DNA from: Allosaccharopolyspora coralli
GTDB taxonomy: Bacteria > Actinomycetota > Actinomycetes > Mycobacteriales > Pseudonocardiaceae
NCBI RefSeq assembly: GCF_009664835.1
Contig: NZ_CP045929.1
Coordinates: 3,286,001-3,350,000 of the forward strand
Length of the DNA stretch: 64,000 bases
Direction: 5' to 3'
Part shown: positions 41,241 through 49,600 of the stretch, piece after piece
How the letters are laid out: every line of letters begins with the position of its first letter
Numbering within the stretch: the first letter of the stretch is position 1
The notes under the pieces: generated by a model
What the model saw: only the letters and a program-made list of their open reading frames with translations
Database searches by the model: none
Told to the model about the DNA's origin: nothing
Made by a program: the position numbers and the translations under genes

Positions 41241-43748
41241 ATGACGCTCACCGACCAGCTCCCCGCCGCGGCCGAACCCGACAGCCTGCTCGACGCGTTC
41301 GTCGACTGGACATCGGGGCAGGGCATCGACCTTTACCCGGCGCAGGAGGAAGCGCTCATGGAGGTCGTGTCCGGGGCGAACGTCATCCTCAGCACCCCCA
41401 CCGGGTCCGGTAAGAGTCTCGTCGCCACCGGCGCCCACTTCGCCGCGCTCGGCGCGGGCCGCCGCAGCTTCTACACGGCGCCGATCAAAGCGCTGGTCTC
41501 GGAGAAGTTCTTCGCGCTCGTCGACGTTTTCGGCGCCGCGAAGGTGGGCATGATGACCGGCGACTCCAGCGTCAACGCCGAGGCACCGATCATCTGCTGC
41601 ACCGCCGAGATCCTCGCCAACATCGCGTTGCGCGACGGAAAGCGCGCCGACGTCGGCCAGGTCGTCATGGACGAGTTCCACTTCTACGCCGAACCGGAAC
41701 GCGGCTGGGCGTGGCAGGTGCCGCTGCTCGAACTGCCGCAGGCACAGTTCGTGCTCATGTCGGCCACGCTCGGCGACGTCACCCGCTTCGAGAAGGAGCT
41801 CACCCACCGCACCGGCCGGGACACCGCCGTCGTCAGCTCCGCCGAACGGCCGGTGCCGCTGACGTTCCGATACGCGATGACGCCGCTGCACGAGACCCTC
41901 GAGGAACTGCTCGGCGGCGACCAGGCTCCGATCTACGTCGTGTACTTCAACCAGGCCTCGGCGCTGGAGCAGGCGCAGGCGTTGATGAGTGTCAACGTGG
42001 CCAGCCGTGAACACCGCGACCGGATCGCCGAGGCTCTCGGCGACTTCCGGTTCACCGCAGGTTTCGGCAAGACCCTCTCGCGGTTGGTGCGACACGGCAT
42101 CGGGGTTCACCACGCGGGGATGCTGCCGAAGTACCGGCGCCTGGTGGAGCAGCTCGCGCAGGCAGGCCTGCTCAAGGTGATCTGCGGAACCGACACGCTC
42201 GGCGTCGGTATCAACGTGCCGATCCGCACCGTGCTGCTCACCGGGCTGACGAAGTACGACGGCGTGCGCACCCGGCACCTCAAGGCCCGCGAGTTCCACC
42301 AGATCGCGGGTCGGGCCGGCCGCGCCGGGTACGACACCTCGGGTTACGTCGTGGTGCAGGCGCCGGAGCACGTCATCGAGAACGAGCGCGCGATCGCCAA
42401 GGCCGGCGACGATCCGAAGAAGAAGCGCAAGGTCGTCCGCAAGAAGGCGCCCGAAGGGTTCGTCTCGTGGAGCGAGAAGACCTTCGAGAAGCTGCGCGAG
42501 GCCGAACCGGAGCCGCTGACGTCGAGTTTCGGCGTGAGCCACTCGATGCTGCTCAACGTCATCAACCGGCCCGGCGACGCGTTCACCGCGATGCGGCAGC
42601 TGCTCGAGACCAATCACGAGGACCGGCCCGCCCAGCGTCGCCACATCCTCCGCGCGATCGCGATCTACCGTGCGCTGCTGGCCGCCGGGGTGGTGGAGGA
42701 ACTCGACACTCCCGACGACGACGGCCGGTCGGTGCGGGTGACGGTGGACCTGCAGTTCGACTTCGCGCTCAACCAGCCGCTGTCGCCGTTCGCGCTGGCC
42801 GCGATCGAACTGCTCGATCAGGAGGCCTCCCCGACGTACGCGCTCGACGTCCTGTCCGTCATCGAGTCCACGTTGGACAATCCCCGGCAGGTGCTGTCGC
42901 AGCAGCAGTTCAAGGCGCGCGGTGAGGCCGTGCAGCAGATGAAGGCCGACGGACTCGAGTACGACGAGCGGATGGAACTGCTCGAGGACGTCACGCATCC
43001 GAAACCTCTGCAGGAGATGCTCGACGCGGCCTACGAGATGTACCGGCAGGGGCATCCGTGGGTCGCCGAACACGAACTCGCCCCGAAGTCGGTGGCCCGC
43101 GACATGTACGAGCGCGCGATGAACTTCGTCGAGTACGTCAACCACTACGGTCTCGCCCGTTCCGAAGGTCTCGTGTTGCGGTACCTCGCCGACGTCTACA
43201 AGGCGCTGCGGCACACGGTTCCCGACGACAGCAAGACCGAGGACCTCACCGACATCGAGGAATGGCTGGGAGAACTCGTCCGCCAGGTCGACTCGAGCCT
43301 GCTCGACGAGTGGGAACGGCTGCGCAATCCCGTCGAGGACGACGGCGCTCCGGTGGCGCCGCCCACCGAGGAACCGACCGGGATCACCGCGAACAAGCGG
43401 GCGTTCCGGGTGCAGGTGCGCAACGCGATGTTCCGCCGCGTCGAACTCGCGGCACGCCGTGACCACGATGCGCTCGGTGCGTTCGACGACGACTGGACCG
43501 CCCAGGACTGGGCGGAGGCGCTGGACGACTACTTCGAGGAGTACGACGAGCTCGGCACCGGGGCCGATGCACGCGGGCCGCACCTCCTTGCAGTGACGGA
43601 GGAATCGGGCCGGTGGCTCGTGCGGCAGACCTTCCACGACCCGGAGGGCGACCGCGACTGGGGAATCAGTGCTGAGGTCGACCTCGCTGCCTCCGACGAG
43701 GAAGGCGCCGCGGTTGTCCGGGTCACCGACGTGGGCACGTTCGACTGA
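41241..43748 (+). CDS. Ski2-like DEAD/DEAH-box helicase
   Basis: The 835-residue superfamily 2 helicase has Walker A STPTGSGKS (residues 51-59), motif Ib region, DEFH box (D144-H147 in VVMDEFHFYAEPERG), motif III MSATLGD, motif IV region YVVYFNQASA, and motifs V/VI ICGTDTLGVGINVPIRTVLLTGL with HQIAGRAGRAGYD. The long C-terminal half resembles the DUF3516 extension found in actinobacterial members. It probably unwinds RNA or DNA-RNA structures; the exact role is unclear. ATG 41241 starts the conserved part. It ends just before a three-copy 64-bp hairpin repeat. No partner gene is in the neighbourhood. Confidence 0.88.
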   Translation: MTLTDQLPAAAEPDSLLDAFVDWTSGQGIDLYPAQEEALMEVVSGANVILSTPTGSGKSLVATGAHFAALGAGRRSFYTAPIKALVSEKFFALVDVFGAAKVGMMTGDSSVNAEAPIICCTAEILANIALRDGKRADVGQVVMDEFHFYAEPERGWAWQVPLLELPQAQFVLMSATLGDVTRFEKELTHRTGRDTAVVSSAERPVPLTFRYAMTPLHETLEELLGGDQAPIYVVYFNQASALEQAQALMSVNVASREHRDRIAEALGDFRFTAGFGKTLSRLVRHGIGVHHAGMLPKYRRLVEQLAQAGLLKVICGTDTLGVGINVPIRTVLLTGLTKYDGVRTRHLKAREFHQIAGRAGRAGYDTSGYVVVQAPEHVIENERAIAKAGDDPKKKRKVVRKKAPEGFVSWSEKTFEKLREAEPEPLTSSFGVSHSMLLNVINRPGDAFTAMRQLLETNHEDRPAQRRHILRAIAIYRALLAAGVVEELDTPDDDGRSVRVTVDLQFDFALNQPLSPFALAAIELLDQEASPTYALDVLSVIESTLDNPRQVLSQQQFKARGEAVQQMKADGLEYDERMELLEDVTHPKPLQEMLDAAYEMYRQGHPWVAEHELAPKSVARDMYERAMNFVEYVNHYGLARSEGLVLRYLADVYKALRHTVPDDSKTEDLTDIEEWLGELVRQVDSSLLDEWERLRNPVEDDGAPVAPPTEEPTGITANKRAFRVQVRNAMFRRVELAARRDHDALGAFDDDWTAQDWAEALDDYFEEYDELGTGADARGPHLLAVTEESGRWLVRQTFHDPEGDRDWGISAEVDLAASDEEGAAVVRVTDVGTFD

Positions 43749-43770
43749 CCGGAACCGCCGGGCCAAGACG

Positions 43771-43950
43771 AGGCGAACGGCACTTTCGCCCCATGTGATG
43801 GGGTGAGTGTGCCGTTCGCCTCTCGGTTGGGGTGGTGCGATCGGCGCTTTCGCCTCATGTGATGGGGTGAGTGTGCCGTTCGCCTCTCGGTTGGGGTGGT
43901 GCGAACGGCACTTTCGCCCCACGAGACGGGGTGAGCGTGCCGTTCGCCTC
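43771..43950. repeat. Three tandem 64-bp hairpin repeats (GGCACTTTCGCC family)
   Basis: Each unit reads GGCGAACGGCAC-TTTCGCCCCAT-gtg-ATGGGGTGA-GTGTGCCGTTCGCC, a long stem-loop with an inner CCCAT/ATGGG stem. Unit ends fall at 43822, 43886 and 43950, exactly 64 bp apart, joined by TCTCGGTTGGGGTGGT. The second unit has GCGATCGGCGC in the left arm. The core equals the array at 24559-24971. It begins 22 bp after the helicase stop. Confidence 0.85.
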
Positions 43951-43962
43951 GAGGGGCGGTGT

Positions 43963-44006
43963 GCGGGGGTGGTCGAGCAACCCCCAGCTGTCCGACCACC
44001 CCCCGC
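43963..44006. terminator. GC-rich hairpin
   Basis: GCGGGGGTGGTCG pairs with CGACCACCCCCCGC, a 13-bp stem with one bulge, around an 18-nt loop. It follows the three hairpin repeats. The remaining ~270 bp up to the stress-protein gene hold no gene or motif that I recognise. Confidence 0.5.
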
Positions 44007-44275
44007 TTCCGACTATGAGACGCAGCGACTCCCGTTCCGGTTGCCTCTCGACGGGAATCGAAGCACGGTCCCGGCAGAACCAGGCCGAGCACGTGGTCAG
44101 GAGTAGGCGCGCGAGAGAGCGTCTGCGCAGGTGATCTCCGTCTCCGTCGGGAACTGTACACACTGGCCGGTCGGTCCCGGGGTTTCGTCCGGGAGCAATC
44201 TTCGACATGCTCCTGGGGAGGAAGCCTCATAGGCTGACGCCGGGCGCATGCCCGAACCAGTGGAGGGAGTTGGTC

Positions 44276-44698
44276 ATGGCGAACGAGTTGCCGGTGGTGG
44301 TCGTCGGAATCGACGGGTCCGAGGAGTCCGGGCGCGCGTTGCGCTGGGGAGCCGAGTACGTCCACCTTCGCGGCGGCATCGTGCACGCGATCTGCGTCTG
44401 GGCCCAGCCGGTCCAGCTCGGCTACCGGCTGCCCACGCCCGACCGCGAGCTCGAGGAACACGGTCAAGCCATGCTCGACTCGGCCGTCACGACCGCGCGC
44501 CAGGAGTTCCCTGACGTGCAGCTCAAACAGCGGCTCATCCGCGGGCACGTGGTGGACGAGCTCGTGGAGTTCAGCAAGCAGGCGGACCTGATGGTGCTCG
44601 GCAACAAGGGCCACGGCGCCTTCACCGGGATGCTGGTCGGCTCGGTGGCCATGAAGGTCGTCCACCACGCCACGTGCCCGGTGCTCGTGGTGCGCTAG
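44276..44698 (+). CDS. Universal stress protein (UspA family)
   Basis: The 140-residue single Usp domain has VVVVGIDGSEESGRALRWGAEY at the N-terminus and the ATP-binding block GNKGHGAFTGMLVGSVAMKVVHHATCPVLVVR at the end (G-x2-G-x9-G-S pattern intact). It should therefore bind ATP like the MJ0577/mycobacterial type. ATG 44276 is preceded by GGAGGGAG. It is monocistronic, preceded by a 527-bp non-coding stretch filled with hairpin repeats. A dormancy or redox stress role is known for the family; the specific one here is not evident. Confidence 0.92.
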   Translation: MANELPVVVVGIDGSEESGRALRWGAEYVHLRGGIVHAICVWAQPVQLGYRLPTPDRELEEHGQAMLDSAVTTARQEFPDVQLKQRLIRGHVVDELVEFSKQADLMVLGNKGHGAFTGMLVGSVAMKVVHHATCPVLVVR

Positions 44699-44732
44699 CC
44701 CTCGCCCGAGAGCGCTGGTCTCGGCTGCGCGG

Positions 44733-45113
44733 TCACGAGTCGAGTTCGGCACGGAGCCGGGAGCCGGCGTTGAGGCGCCATCCCTGGTCGAGCAGCCCGG
44801 TGATCTCGCCCCAGTCCGGTTCGCCGTCCAGGCGCACGCCGAGCCAGCCACGCGTGCCGAGATACGGCGGCACGAAGTAGTGCTCCGGAGCTGACGAGAC
44901 CAGCGCTTCCTGCTCGCCGGGCGGCGCCTTGACCCACACCGCGAGCCGACCGTCGTCGTGGTGATTGACGAGCAACCACGCGAACCGTTTGCCGCGTACG
45001 AAGAAGCCCACGTGCCCGTGAGACTCCTCGGCGGAGGTGCCGGGCAGGTCCGCCACGATGGTGCGGAGCCGCTCCTCGGCGGCACGCCGGTCCTGTTCTC
45101 CCCAGCCGGTCAT
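44733..45113 (-). CDS. MmcQ/YjbR-family DNA-binding-like protein
   Basis: The 126-residue protein is of the MmcQ/YjbR (CyaY-like fold) family. It has EERLRTIVADLPGTSAEESHGHVGFFVRGKRFAWLLVNHHDDG, LAVWVKAPPGEQEALVSSAPEHYFVPPYLGTRGWLGVRLDGEPDWGEI, and a helical end. Function is unknown in spite of the name; the fold resembles frataxin, and DNA binding is only inferred. ATG 45113 begins the conserved region; the longer frame is arginine-rich. It lies downstream of a GNAT acetyltransferase in the same direction with a ~40-bp gap, so both may be co-transcribed. Confidence 0.8.
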   Translation of the reverse strand: MTGWGEQDRRAAEERLRTIVADLPGTSAEESHGHVGFFVRGKRFAWLLVNHHDDGRLAVWVKAPPGEQEALVSSAPEHYFVPPYLGTRGWLGVRLDGEPDWGEITGLLDQGWRLNAGSRLRAELDS

Positions 45114-45154
45114 CCGCCTACGGTAGTCGCGGACCACGACGTCGACTCGTCGAA

Positions 45155-45724
45155 TCAGCCGGTCGCCGCCCATTCCACCCGGTCGAGGGCGTACTCGGTG
45201 TCGCCGTGCTCGCTGCCCGGCAATGGGTCCGGCCAGTCGAGGTGCACCGTCCGGACGTGGCGAAGGCCGCACTTCTCCAGGACCCGCCGTGAGCCGGTGT
45301 TCACCGCCATCGTGCTCGCCACGACCCGGCGTACCCCGAGTACCCGGAACCCGTTGTCGATCAGGGCGCGTGCGCCTTCGGTGGCGTAGCCGTGGCCCCA
45401 TGCGGCCGTGCGGAGCCGGTAGCCGAGTTCGACGGTCGCTGGGTCGTGCTCGGGCCGGAACTCGAACCATCCGAGGAACTCTCCGGAGGACACGCCGACC
45501 GCCGCCCACCAGCCGAACGAGTCCGACCGGGCGTGCCAGTCGAGCATCCGCGGCAGAACCTCGTCGCGGACCGTCTCCCGAGGAGTCGGGCTGCCGCCGG
45601 AGAGATACCGCATCACCTCGGGGTCGGAGTCGAGCGCGACGAGCGAGTCGACGTCGTCGCCGGTGAACTGCCGCAGCAGGAGCCGTGGCGTACGCAGGTG
45701 CACCCTCACCTGCACAGTGTCCAC
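45155..45724 (-). CDS. GNAT-family N-acetyltransferase (RimJ/RimL-like)
   Basis: The 189-residue protein starts VRVHLRTPRLLLRQFTGDDVDSLVALDSDPEVMRYL, the RimJ/RimL-type opening. It then has the acetyl-CoA binding region ELGYRLRTAAWGHGYATEGARALIDNGF (Q/RxxGxG/A variant) and VNTGSRRVLEKCGLRHV. It acetylates an N-terminal amine or small amine substrate; the target is unknown. It stands 17 bp downstream of fhs on the same strand, so it may belong to the tail of that operon, though a functional link with one-carbon metabolism is not obvious. Confidence 0.85.
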   Translation of the reverse strand: MDTVQVRVHLRTPRLLLRQFTGDDVDSLVALDSDPEVMRYLSGGSPTPRETVRDEVLPRMLDWHARSDSFGWWAAVGVSSGEFLGWFEFRPEHDPATVELGYRLRTAAWGHGYATEGARALIDNGFRVLGVRRVVASTMAVNTGSRRVLEKCGLRHVRTVHLDWPDPLPGSEHGDTEYALDRVEWAATG

Positions 45725-45740
45725 CCTCGCACCACCGGTT

Positions 45741-47438
45741 TCAGCTCAGCCCGACGACCTCTCCGTTCTCGTCGAGGTCGATGCGTTCGGCTGCCGGATG
45801 CGAACCGAGTCCCGGCATGGTTCGCATGTCCCCGCAGATCGCGTACACGAACCCGGCACCGACCGAGGCACGCACCTCGCGAACCGGCAGCGTCCAGCCC
45901 GTCGGTGCCCCCAGCAACGCCGGGTCGGAACTCAGCGACAGGTGCGTCTTGGCGATGCACACCGGCAGGTTCCCGAACCCGAGACGGGTGTACTCGTCGA
46001 GTGCGCGAGAGGCTGCCGGCTGGTACGTCACGTCCGAGGCACCGTAGACCTTCGTCGCGATGGTCTCGATCTTCGTACGGAGGTCGTCGCCGTCGTCGTA
46101 GAGCATCTCGAAACGACTCGGTTCGCGGGTGGCGGCCGCGACGGCGTCGGCGAGATCGAGAGCTCCTTTCCCGCCGTCGCTGAAATGTTTCGTCACGGCG
46201 ACGTGAGCTCCGGCTTCCTCTGCGACCCGGCGGATCGCGTCGTGCTCACTGGCGTGGTCGGTCGGGAAGGCGTTGATCGCGACCACGGGCGATACTCCGT
46301 GTACCCGGAGGTTGTCGATCTGCTTGCGCAGGTTGTCCGCTCCGGTCAGCACGTCCTCGGGGCTCTCGGCCACCATCCCGTCCGGCAGGTCTTTTCCCGC
46401 CACGACCTTGTACCGCCCGGAGTGTGCCTTCAGCGCGCGCACCGTCGCGACGAGCACCGCCGCGTCCGGGACGAGACCGGAGGCACGGCATTTGATGTTG
46501 AAGAACCGTTCCGCCCCCATGTCGGCACCGAATCCGGCCTCGGTGACGACGATGTCCGCACAGCGCAACGCGATCCGGTCGGCCACGATGGAGGAGTTGC
46601 CGTGTGCGATGTTGCCGAACGGTCCGGCGTGGACGAAGACCGGTGCGTTCTCCACCGTCTGCATCAAGTTGGGTTTGAGTGCCTCACGCAGCAACACCGC
46701 CATCGCCCCTGCCGCCTGCAGCTGTTCGGCGTTGACCGGTTGTCCGTCGGTGTCGTAGCCGACGACGATGCGCCCGAGCCTGCGCCGCAGGTCCGCGAGT
46801 GAGGTCGCCAGCGCCAGCACGGCCATGACCTCGCTGGCTGCGGTGATGTCGAAACCCGCCTGGCGCGGTGTTCCGTCCACGCGAGCGCCGAGGCCGGTGA
46901 CGATGTTGCGGAGTTCGCGGTCGTTGACGTCCATGACGCGACGCCACGTGATCCGCGCCGGGTCGATGCCCAGGGCGTTGCCGTGGTGGATGTGGTTGTC
47001 CACCATGGCGGCGAGCATGTTGTGGGCGGCGGTGACCGCGTGCATGTCGCCGGTGAGATGCAGATTCAGCGCCTCCATCGGTACGACCTGGCTGTACCCA
47101 CCGCCCGCGGCGCCACCCTTGATGCCGAACGTCGGTCCCATCGACGGTTGCCGGATCGCGATCGCCGCGCGGTGCCCGCGTTGCCGCAGTGCCTGCCCGA
47201 GGCCGACGGTCGTGGTGGTCTTTCCTTCGCCGAGCGGGGTCGGCGTGATCGCCGAGACCACCACGTACTTGCCGCGCGGCCGGTCGGCGAGCTCGTCCAT
47301 CGCGGACAGCGACACCTTCGCGACGTGCCGTCCGTAGGGCTCGAGCAGGTGTTCGTCGAGTCCGAGCTCGCGACCGACGTCCGTTAGCTGCGCGGGGATG
47401 CTCGCGCGGGAAATCTCCAGGTCGGAGGGAATGGTCAT
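45741..47438 (-). CDS. fhs: Formate-tetrahydrofolate ligase
   Basis: The 565-residue protein is full length for the family. It has the P-loop TPTPLGEGKTTT (residues 65-76), GIKGGAAGGGYSQVVPMEALNLHLTGD, HVTAAHNMLAA-type sequence, and the formyl phosphate region GFGADMGAERFFNIKCR. It interconverts formate + ATP + THF and 10-formyl-THF. In a demethylation setting it can run toward formate and ATP, conserving energy from the methyl group. ATG 47438 has GGAGGTCC just upstream and overlaps the metF stop by 4 bp. It is the last core gene of the one-carbon cluster, downstream of metF and the GcvT/DmdA-like gene, as in O-demethylation clusters (ligM-metF-ligH) of sphingomonads. Confidence 0.95.
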   Translation of the reverse strand: MTIPSDLEISRASIPAQLTDVGRELGLDEHLLEPYGRHVAKVSLSAMDELADRPRGKYVVVSAITPTPLGEGKTTTTVGLGQALRQRGHRAAIAIRQPSMGPTFGIKGGAAGGGYSQVVPMEALNLHLTGDMHAVTAAHNMLAAMVDNHIHHGNALGIDPARITWRRVMDVNDRELRNIVTGLGARVDGTPRQAGFDITAASEVMAVLALATSLADLRRRLGRIVVGYDTDGQPVNAEQLQAAGAMAVLLREALKPNLMQTVENAPVFVHAGPFGNIAHGNSSIVADRIALRCADIVVTEAGFGADMGAERFFNIKCRASGLVPDAAVLVATVRALKAHSGRYKVVAGKDLPDGMVAESPEDVLTGADNLRKQIDNLRVHGVSPVVAINAFPTDHASEHDAIRRVAEEAGAHVAVTKHFSDGGKGALDLADAVAAATREPSRFEMLYDDGDDLRTKIETIATKVYGASDVTYQPAASRALDEYTRLGFGNLPVCIAKTHLSLSSDPALLGAPTGWTLPVREVRASVGAGFVYAICGDMRTMPGLGSHPAAERIDLDENGEVVGLS

Positions 47439-48280
47439 GCCGGGACCTCCTCGATGCGCGCCGCGAGATCGTCGCGCCACCGAGCGGTGGTGGCGACCTC
47501 GTTGAAGGTGAACAGGTGCCAGCCGGCGACGTCGTACCAGGGCTCGAGCAGGTAGGGGGACAGCTGCTCGACCACGTCGTCGGCCGTGTAGCGGGACAGC
47601 AGTTTGCCGAGCCCGCCGCGTTGCTTGCGCAGGAACCGCATCGAGTCCCCGAGTCCGATCTTCAGCGAGATCCGCAGCAGTCTGGTCACGTCCACCGAGC
47701 CGGGAATGCCGATGTACACGGGCAGGTCGATGCCACGCCGCCGGACCGCGGTCAGCCAGTCGCCGATGGTCTGCGAGTCGTAACAGATCTGTGAGACGAC
47801 GTAGTCGGCGTGGACCGATTTGCGTTCCATCGCCTCGACCAGATCCTCGTCGGAGATCGCGGAGTGCCGCTCGGGGTAGCCGGTGATCCCGATGCGCGAC
47901 GGTCGCCGCCCGGAGTCCGTGATCGCCCGCAACAGCGCGAGTGCGTCCGGAAACGGTCCCGCCGGTGTGGGCCCGTCACCGGCGATCACGAACACCTCGC
48001 TGACCCCCGCGTCGTGGATCCTGTCGAGCAGTGACGACAGCTGGGACGTACCGACGACCTGCCGAGCCGCCAGATGCGGTACCGCGTGCATCCCACGAGC
48101 CGCGAGATCCTCGGCGACGTCCACTGTGGTCTCCGGACCGCGTGACGGCGACGAGGTCACCGTGACCGTGGTTCCGGTCGGCAGGGCGTCGACTCGGTCG
48201 AGCACCCCGTGGGTGGGCAGCACTTCGAAACGGGCTCTGCCGAGCAGGCTCCGAAGCTGCTGCGTGCTGGTCGCGTCCAT
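47435..48280 (-). CDS. metF: Methylenetetrahydrofolate reductase
   Basis: The 281-residue TIM-barrel flavoprotein of the MTHFR family has TVTVTSSPSRGPETTVDVAEDLAARGMHAVPHLAARQV, VSEVFVIAGDGPTPAG, GITGYPERH, DYVVSQICYDSQTIGDWL and LPVYIGIPGSVDVTRLL. In this cluster its likely job is oxidation of 5-methyl-THF, the product of methyl transfer from the substrate, to 5,10-methylene-THF. A methionine-biosynthetic role is the alternative. ATG 48280 starts the conserved region. It lies 16 bp after the GcvT-like gene and overlaps fhs by 4 bp, a tight operon. Confidence 0.88.
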   Translation of the reverse strand: MDATSTQQLRSLLGRARFEVLPTHGVLDRVDALPTGTTVTVTSSPSRGPETTVDVAEDLAARGMHAVPHLAARQVVGTSQLSSLLDRIHDAGVSEVFVIAGDGPTPAGPFPDALALLRAITDSGRRPSRIGITGYPERHSAISDEDLVEAMERKSVHADYVVSQICYDSQTIGDWLTAVRRRGIDLPVYIGIPGSVDVTRLLRISLKIGLGDSMRFLRKQRGGLGKLLSRYTADDVVEQLSPYLLEPWYDVAGWHLFTFNEVATTARWRDDLAARIEEVPA

Positions 48281-48296
48281 CCCACACCTGCCTGTG

Positions 48297-49499
48297 TCAC
48301 GCGCCGACGGTGCGCCGCTGCTGTGCCTTCGGGATGTCCTTGCTCGGGTCGTGGAAGGGTTTCCGGACGACCGTCGCGCGCTGCGGACCGTGCTGGGTCT
48401 CGATCCGCAGCTCCGTGTCGAGCTCCTGGTAGGCGATCGGCACCATGGCGTAGCCGATGTTGCGTTCGAGCCGCGGCGACCAGCACGCCGAGGTGACCTC
48501 ACCGATCCGCAGGCCGTGCGGGTCGTGCACCGGGAAAACGTCGATCATGGCGCCGTCGTTGAACGAGCCGACCCCGGGGCCGTCGATCTCCACACCGACC
48601 AGCTTGCGCGAGACGCCCTCTTCCTTGATGCGCTGCAACGCGGCTTTGCCGAGGAAGTCCGCGTCCTGGTCGAGGTCGACCATCCAGGTCGCTTCGAAGC
48701 CGTAACCCACCTCGAAGGGGTTGGTGTCGTAGGTGATGTCGCACCCCCACGACAGGATTCCGGCTTCGATGCGCCGAATGTGGCACGGTCCGATGACGTC
48801 CATGTCGTGGGCCCGGCCGGCTTCCCAGATCCTGTCCCAGAGCCGGACGCCGTTCTTGCTCGCGTCGTGCAGGTAGATCTCGTAGCCGAGCTCGGCGGTG
48901 TAGCCGGTGCGGGAGACCACGACGTCCATGTCGTCGAGTGTTCGGTCCACCGCGTAGTAGTACGGAACATCCATGATGGACTCCCCGAACAGGTCCACCA
49001 TCACGTCCCCGGAGCGTGGCCCCTGAATCTGGACCGGGGCGACGTCGGGAACCCGGATCTGCACGTTCATCCCCATGCTGTGCGCGAGTCCTTTGGCCCA
49101 CAGCAGCACGTCGCTGTCGGCGAGCGAGAGCCAGAAGTGGTTCTCGCCGAGCCGCAGGAGTACCGGGTCGTTGATGATCCCACCGTCCTCGGCCGTGATG
49201 AACACGTACTTGCACTGGCCGATGCGGCACTTGTTCAGGTCACGCGGCACGAGCATGTTCGTGAACTCGAACGCGTCCGGTCCGGTGATCTCCACCTGTC
49301 GCTCGACACCGACGTCCCAGAGAGTGACGCCGTTGAGCAGGTGCCAGTACTCGTGGACCGGATCTCCGTAGTGCCGGGGGTGGTAAGTGTGGTTGTACAC
49401 GCTGTAGAGCCCGACACCGTGGCGGCGCGAGGCGTAGAAGTACGGTGATTTGCCGATCCTCGGGTACTGCAGGACACCGGGCGCGGGATTGACGGTCAT
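48297..49499 (-). CDS. GcvT-family THF-dependent methyltransferase/demethylase (DmdA-like)
   Basis: The product has 400 residues. The GcvT fold is seen in VERQVEITGPDAFEFTNMLVPRDLNKCRIGQCKYVFITAEDGGIINDPV, SLADSDVLLWAKGLAHSMG, QIQGPRSGDVMVDLFG and SRTGYTAELGYEIYLHD. C-terminal barrel signatures are GVEIDGPGVGSFNDGAMIDVF and GEVTSACWSPRLERNIGYAMV. The 'ADSDVLLWAKGLA' and 'GQCKYV...GGIINDPV' blocks resemble DMSP demethylase DmdA more than the glycine-cleavage T protein. DmdA-type enzymes move a methyl group directly to THF, giving 5-methyl-THF, which fits the metF and fhs genes behind it. The substrate is not known. ATG 49499 has GAGGAG upstream. Confidence 0.85.
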   Translation of the reverse strand: MTVNPAPGVLQYPRIGKSPYFYASRRHGVGLYSVYNHTYHPRHYGDPVHEYWHLLNGVTLWDVGVERQVEITGPDAFEFTNMLVPRDLNKCRIGQCKYVFITAEDGGIINDPVLLRLGENHFWLSLADSDVLLWAKGLAHSMGMNVQIRVPDVAPVQIQGPRSGDVMVDLFGESIMDVPYYYAVDRTLDDMDVVVSRTGYTAELGYEIYLHDASKNGVRLWDRIWEAGRAHDMDVIGPCHIRRIEAGILSWGCDITYDTNPFEVGYGFEATWMVDLDQDADFLGKAALQRIKEEGVSRKLVGVEIDGPGVGSFNDGAMIDVFPVHDPHGLRIGEVTSACWSPRLERNIGYAMVPIAYQELDTELRIETQHGPQRATVVRKPFHDPSKDIPKAQQRRTVGA

Positions 49500-49600
49500 G
49501 GTGTGCTCCTCGGGAACGAGAAAAGGGTGTGCCGAGCCACCGGGTCCGGCGGATCCGGGTGCGATTGGGGTAACGGGGTGGATCGGACGGCGCTGTTGGT

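Noticed and set aside
41211-43922. 903-codon minus-strand frame opposite the helicase
   Set aside because: Antisense shadow; the helicase motifs are on the plus strand.
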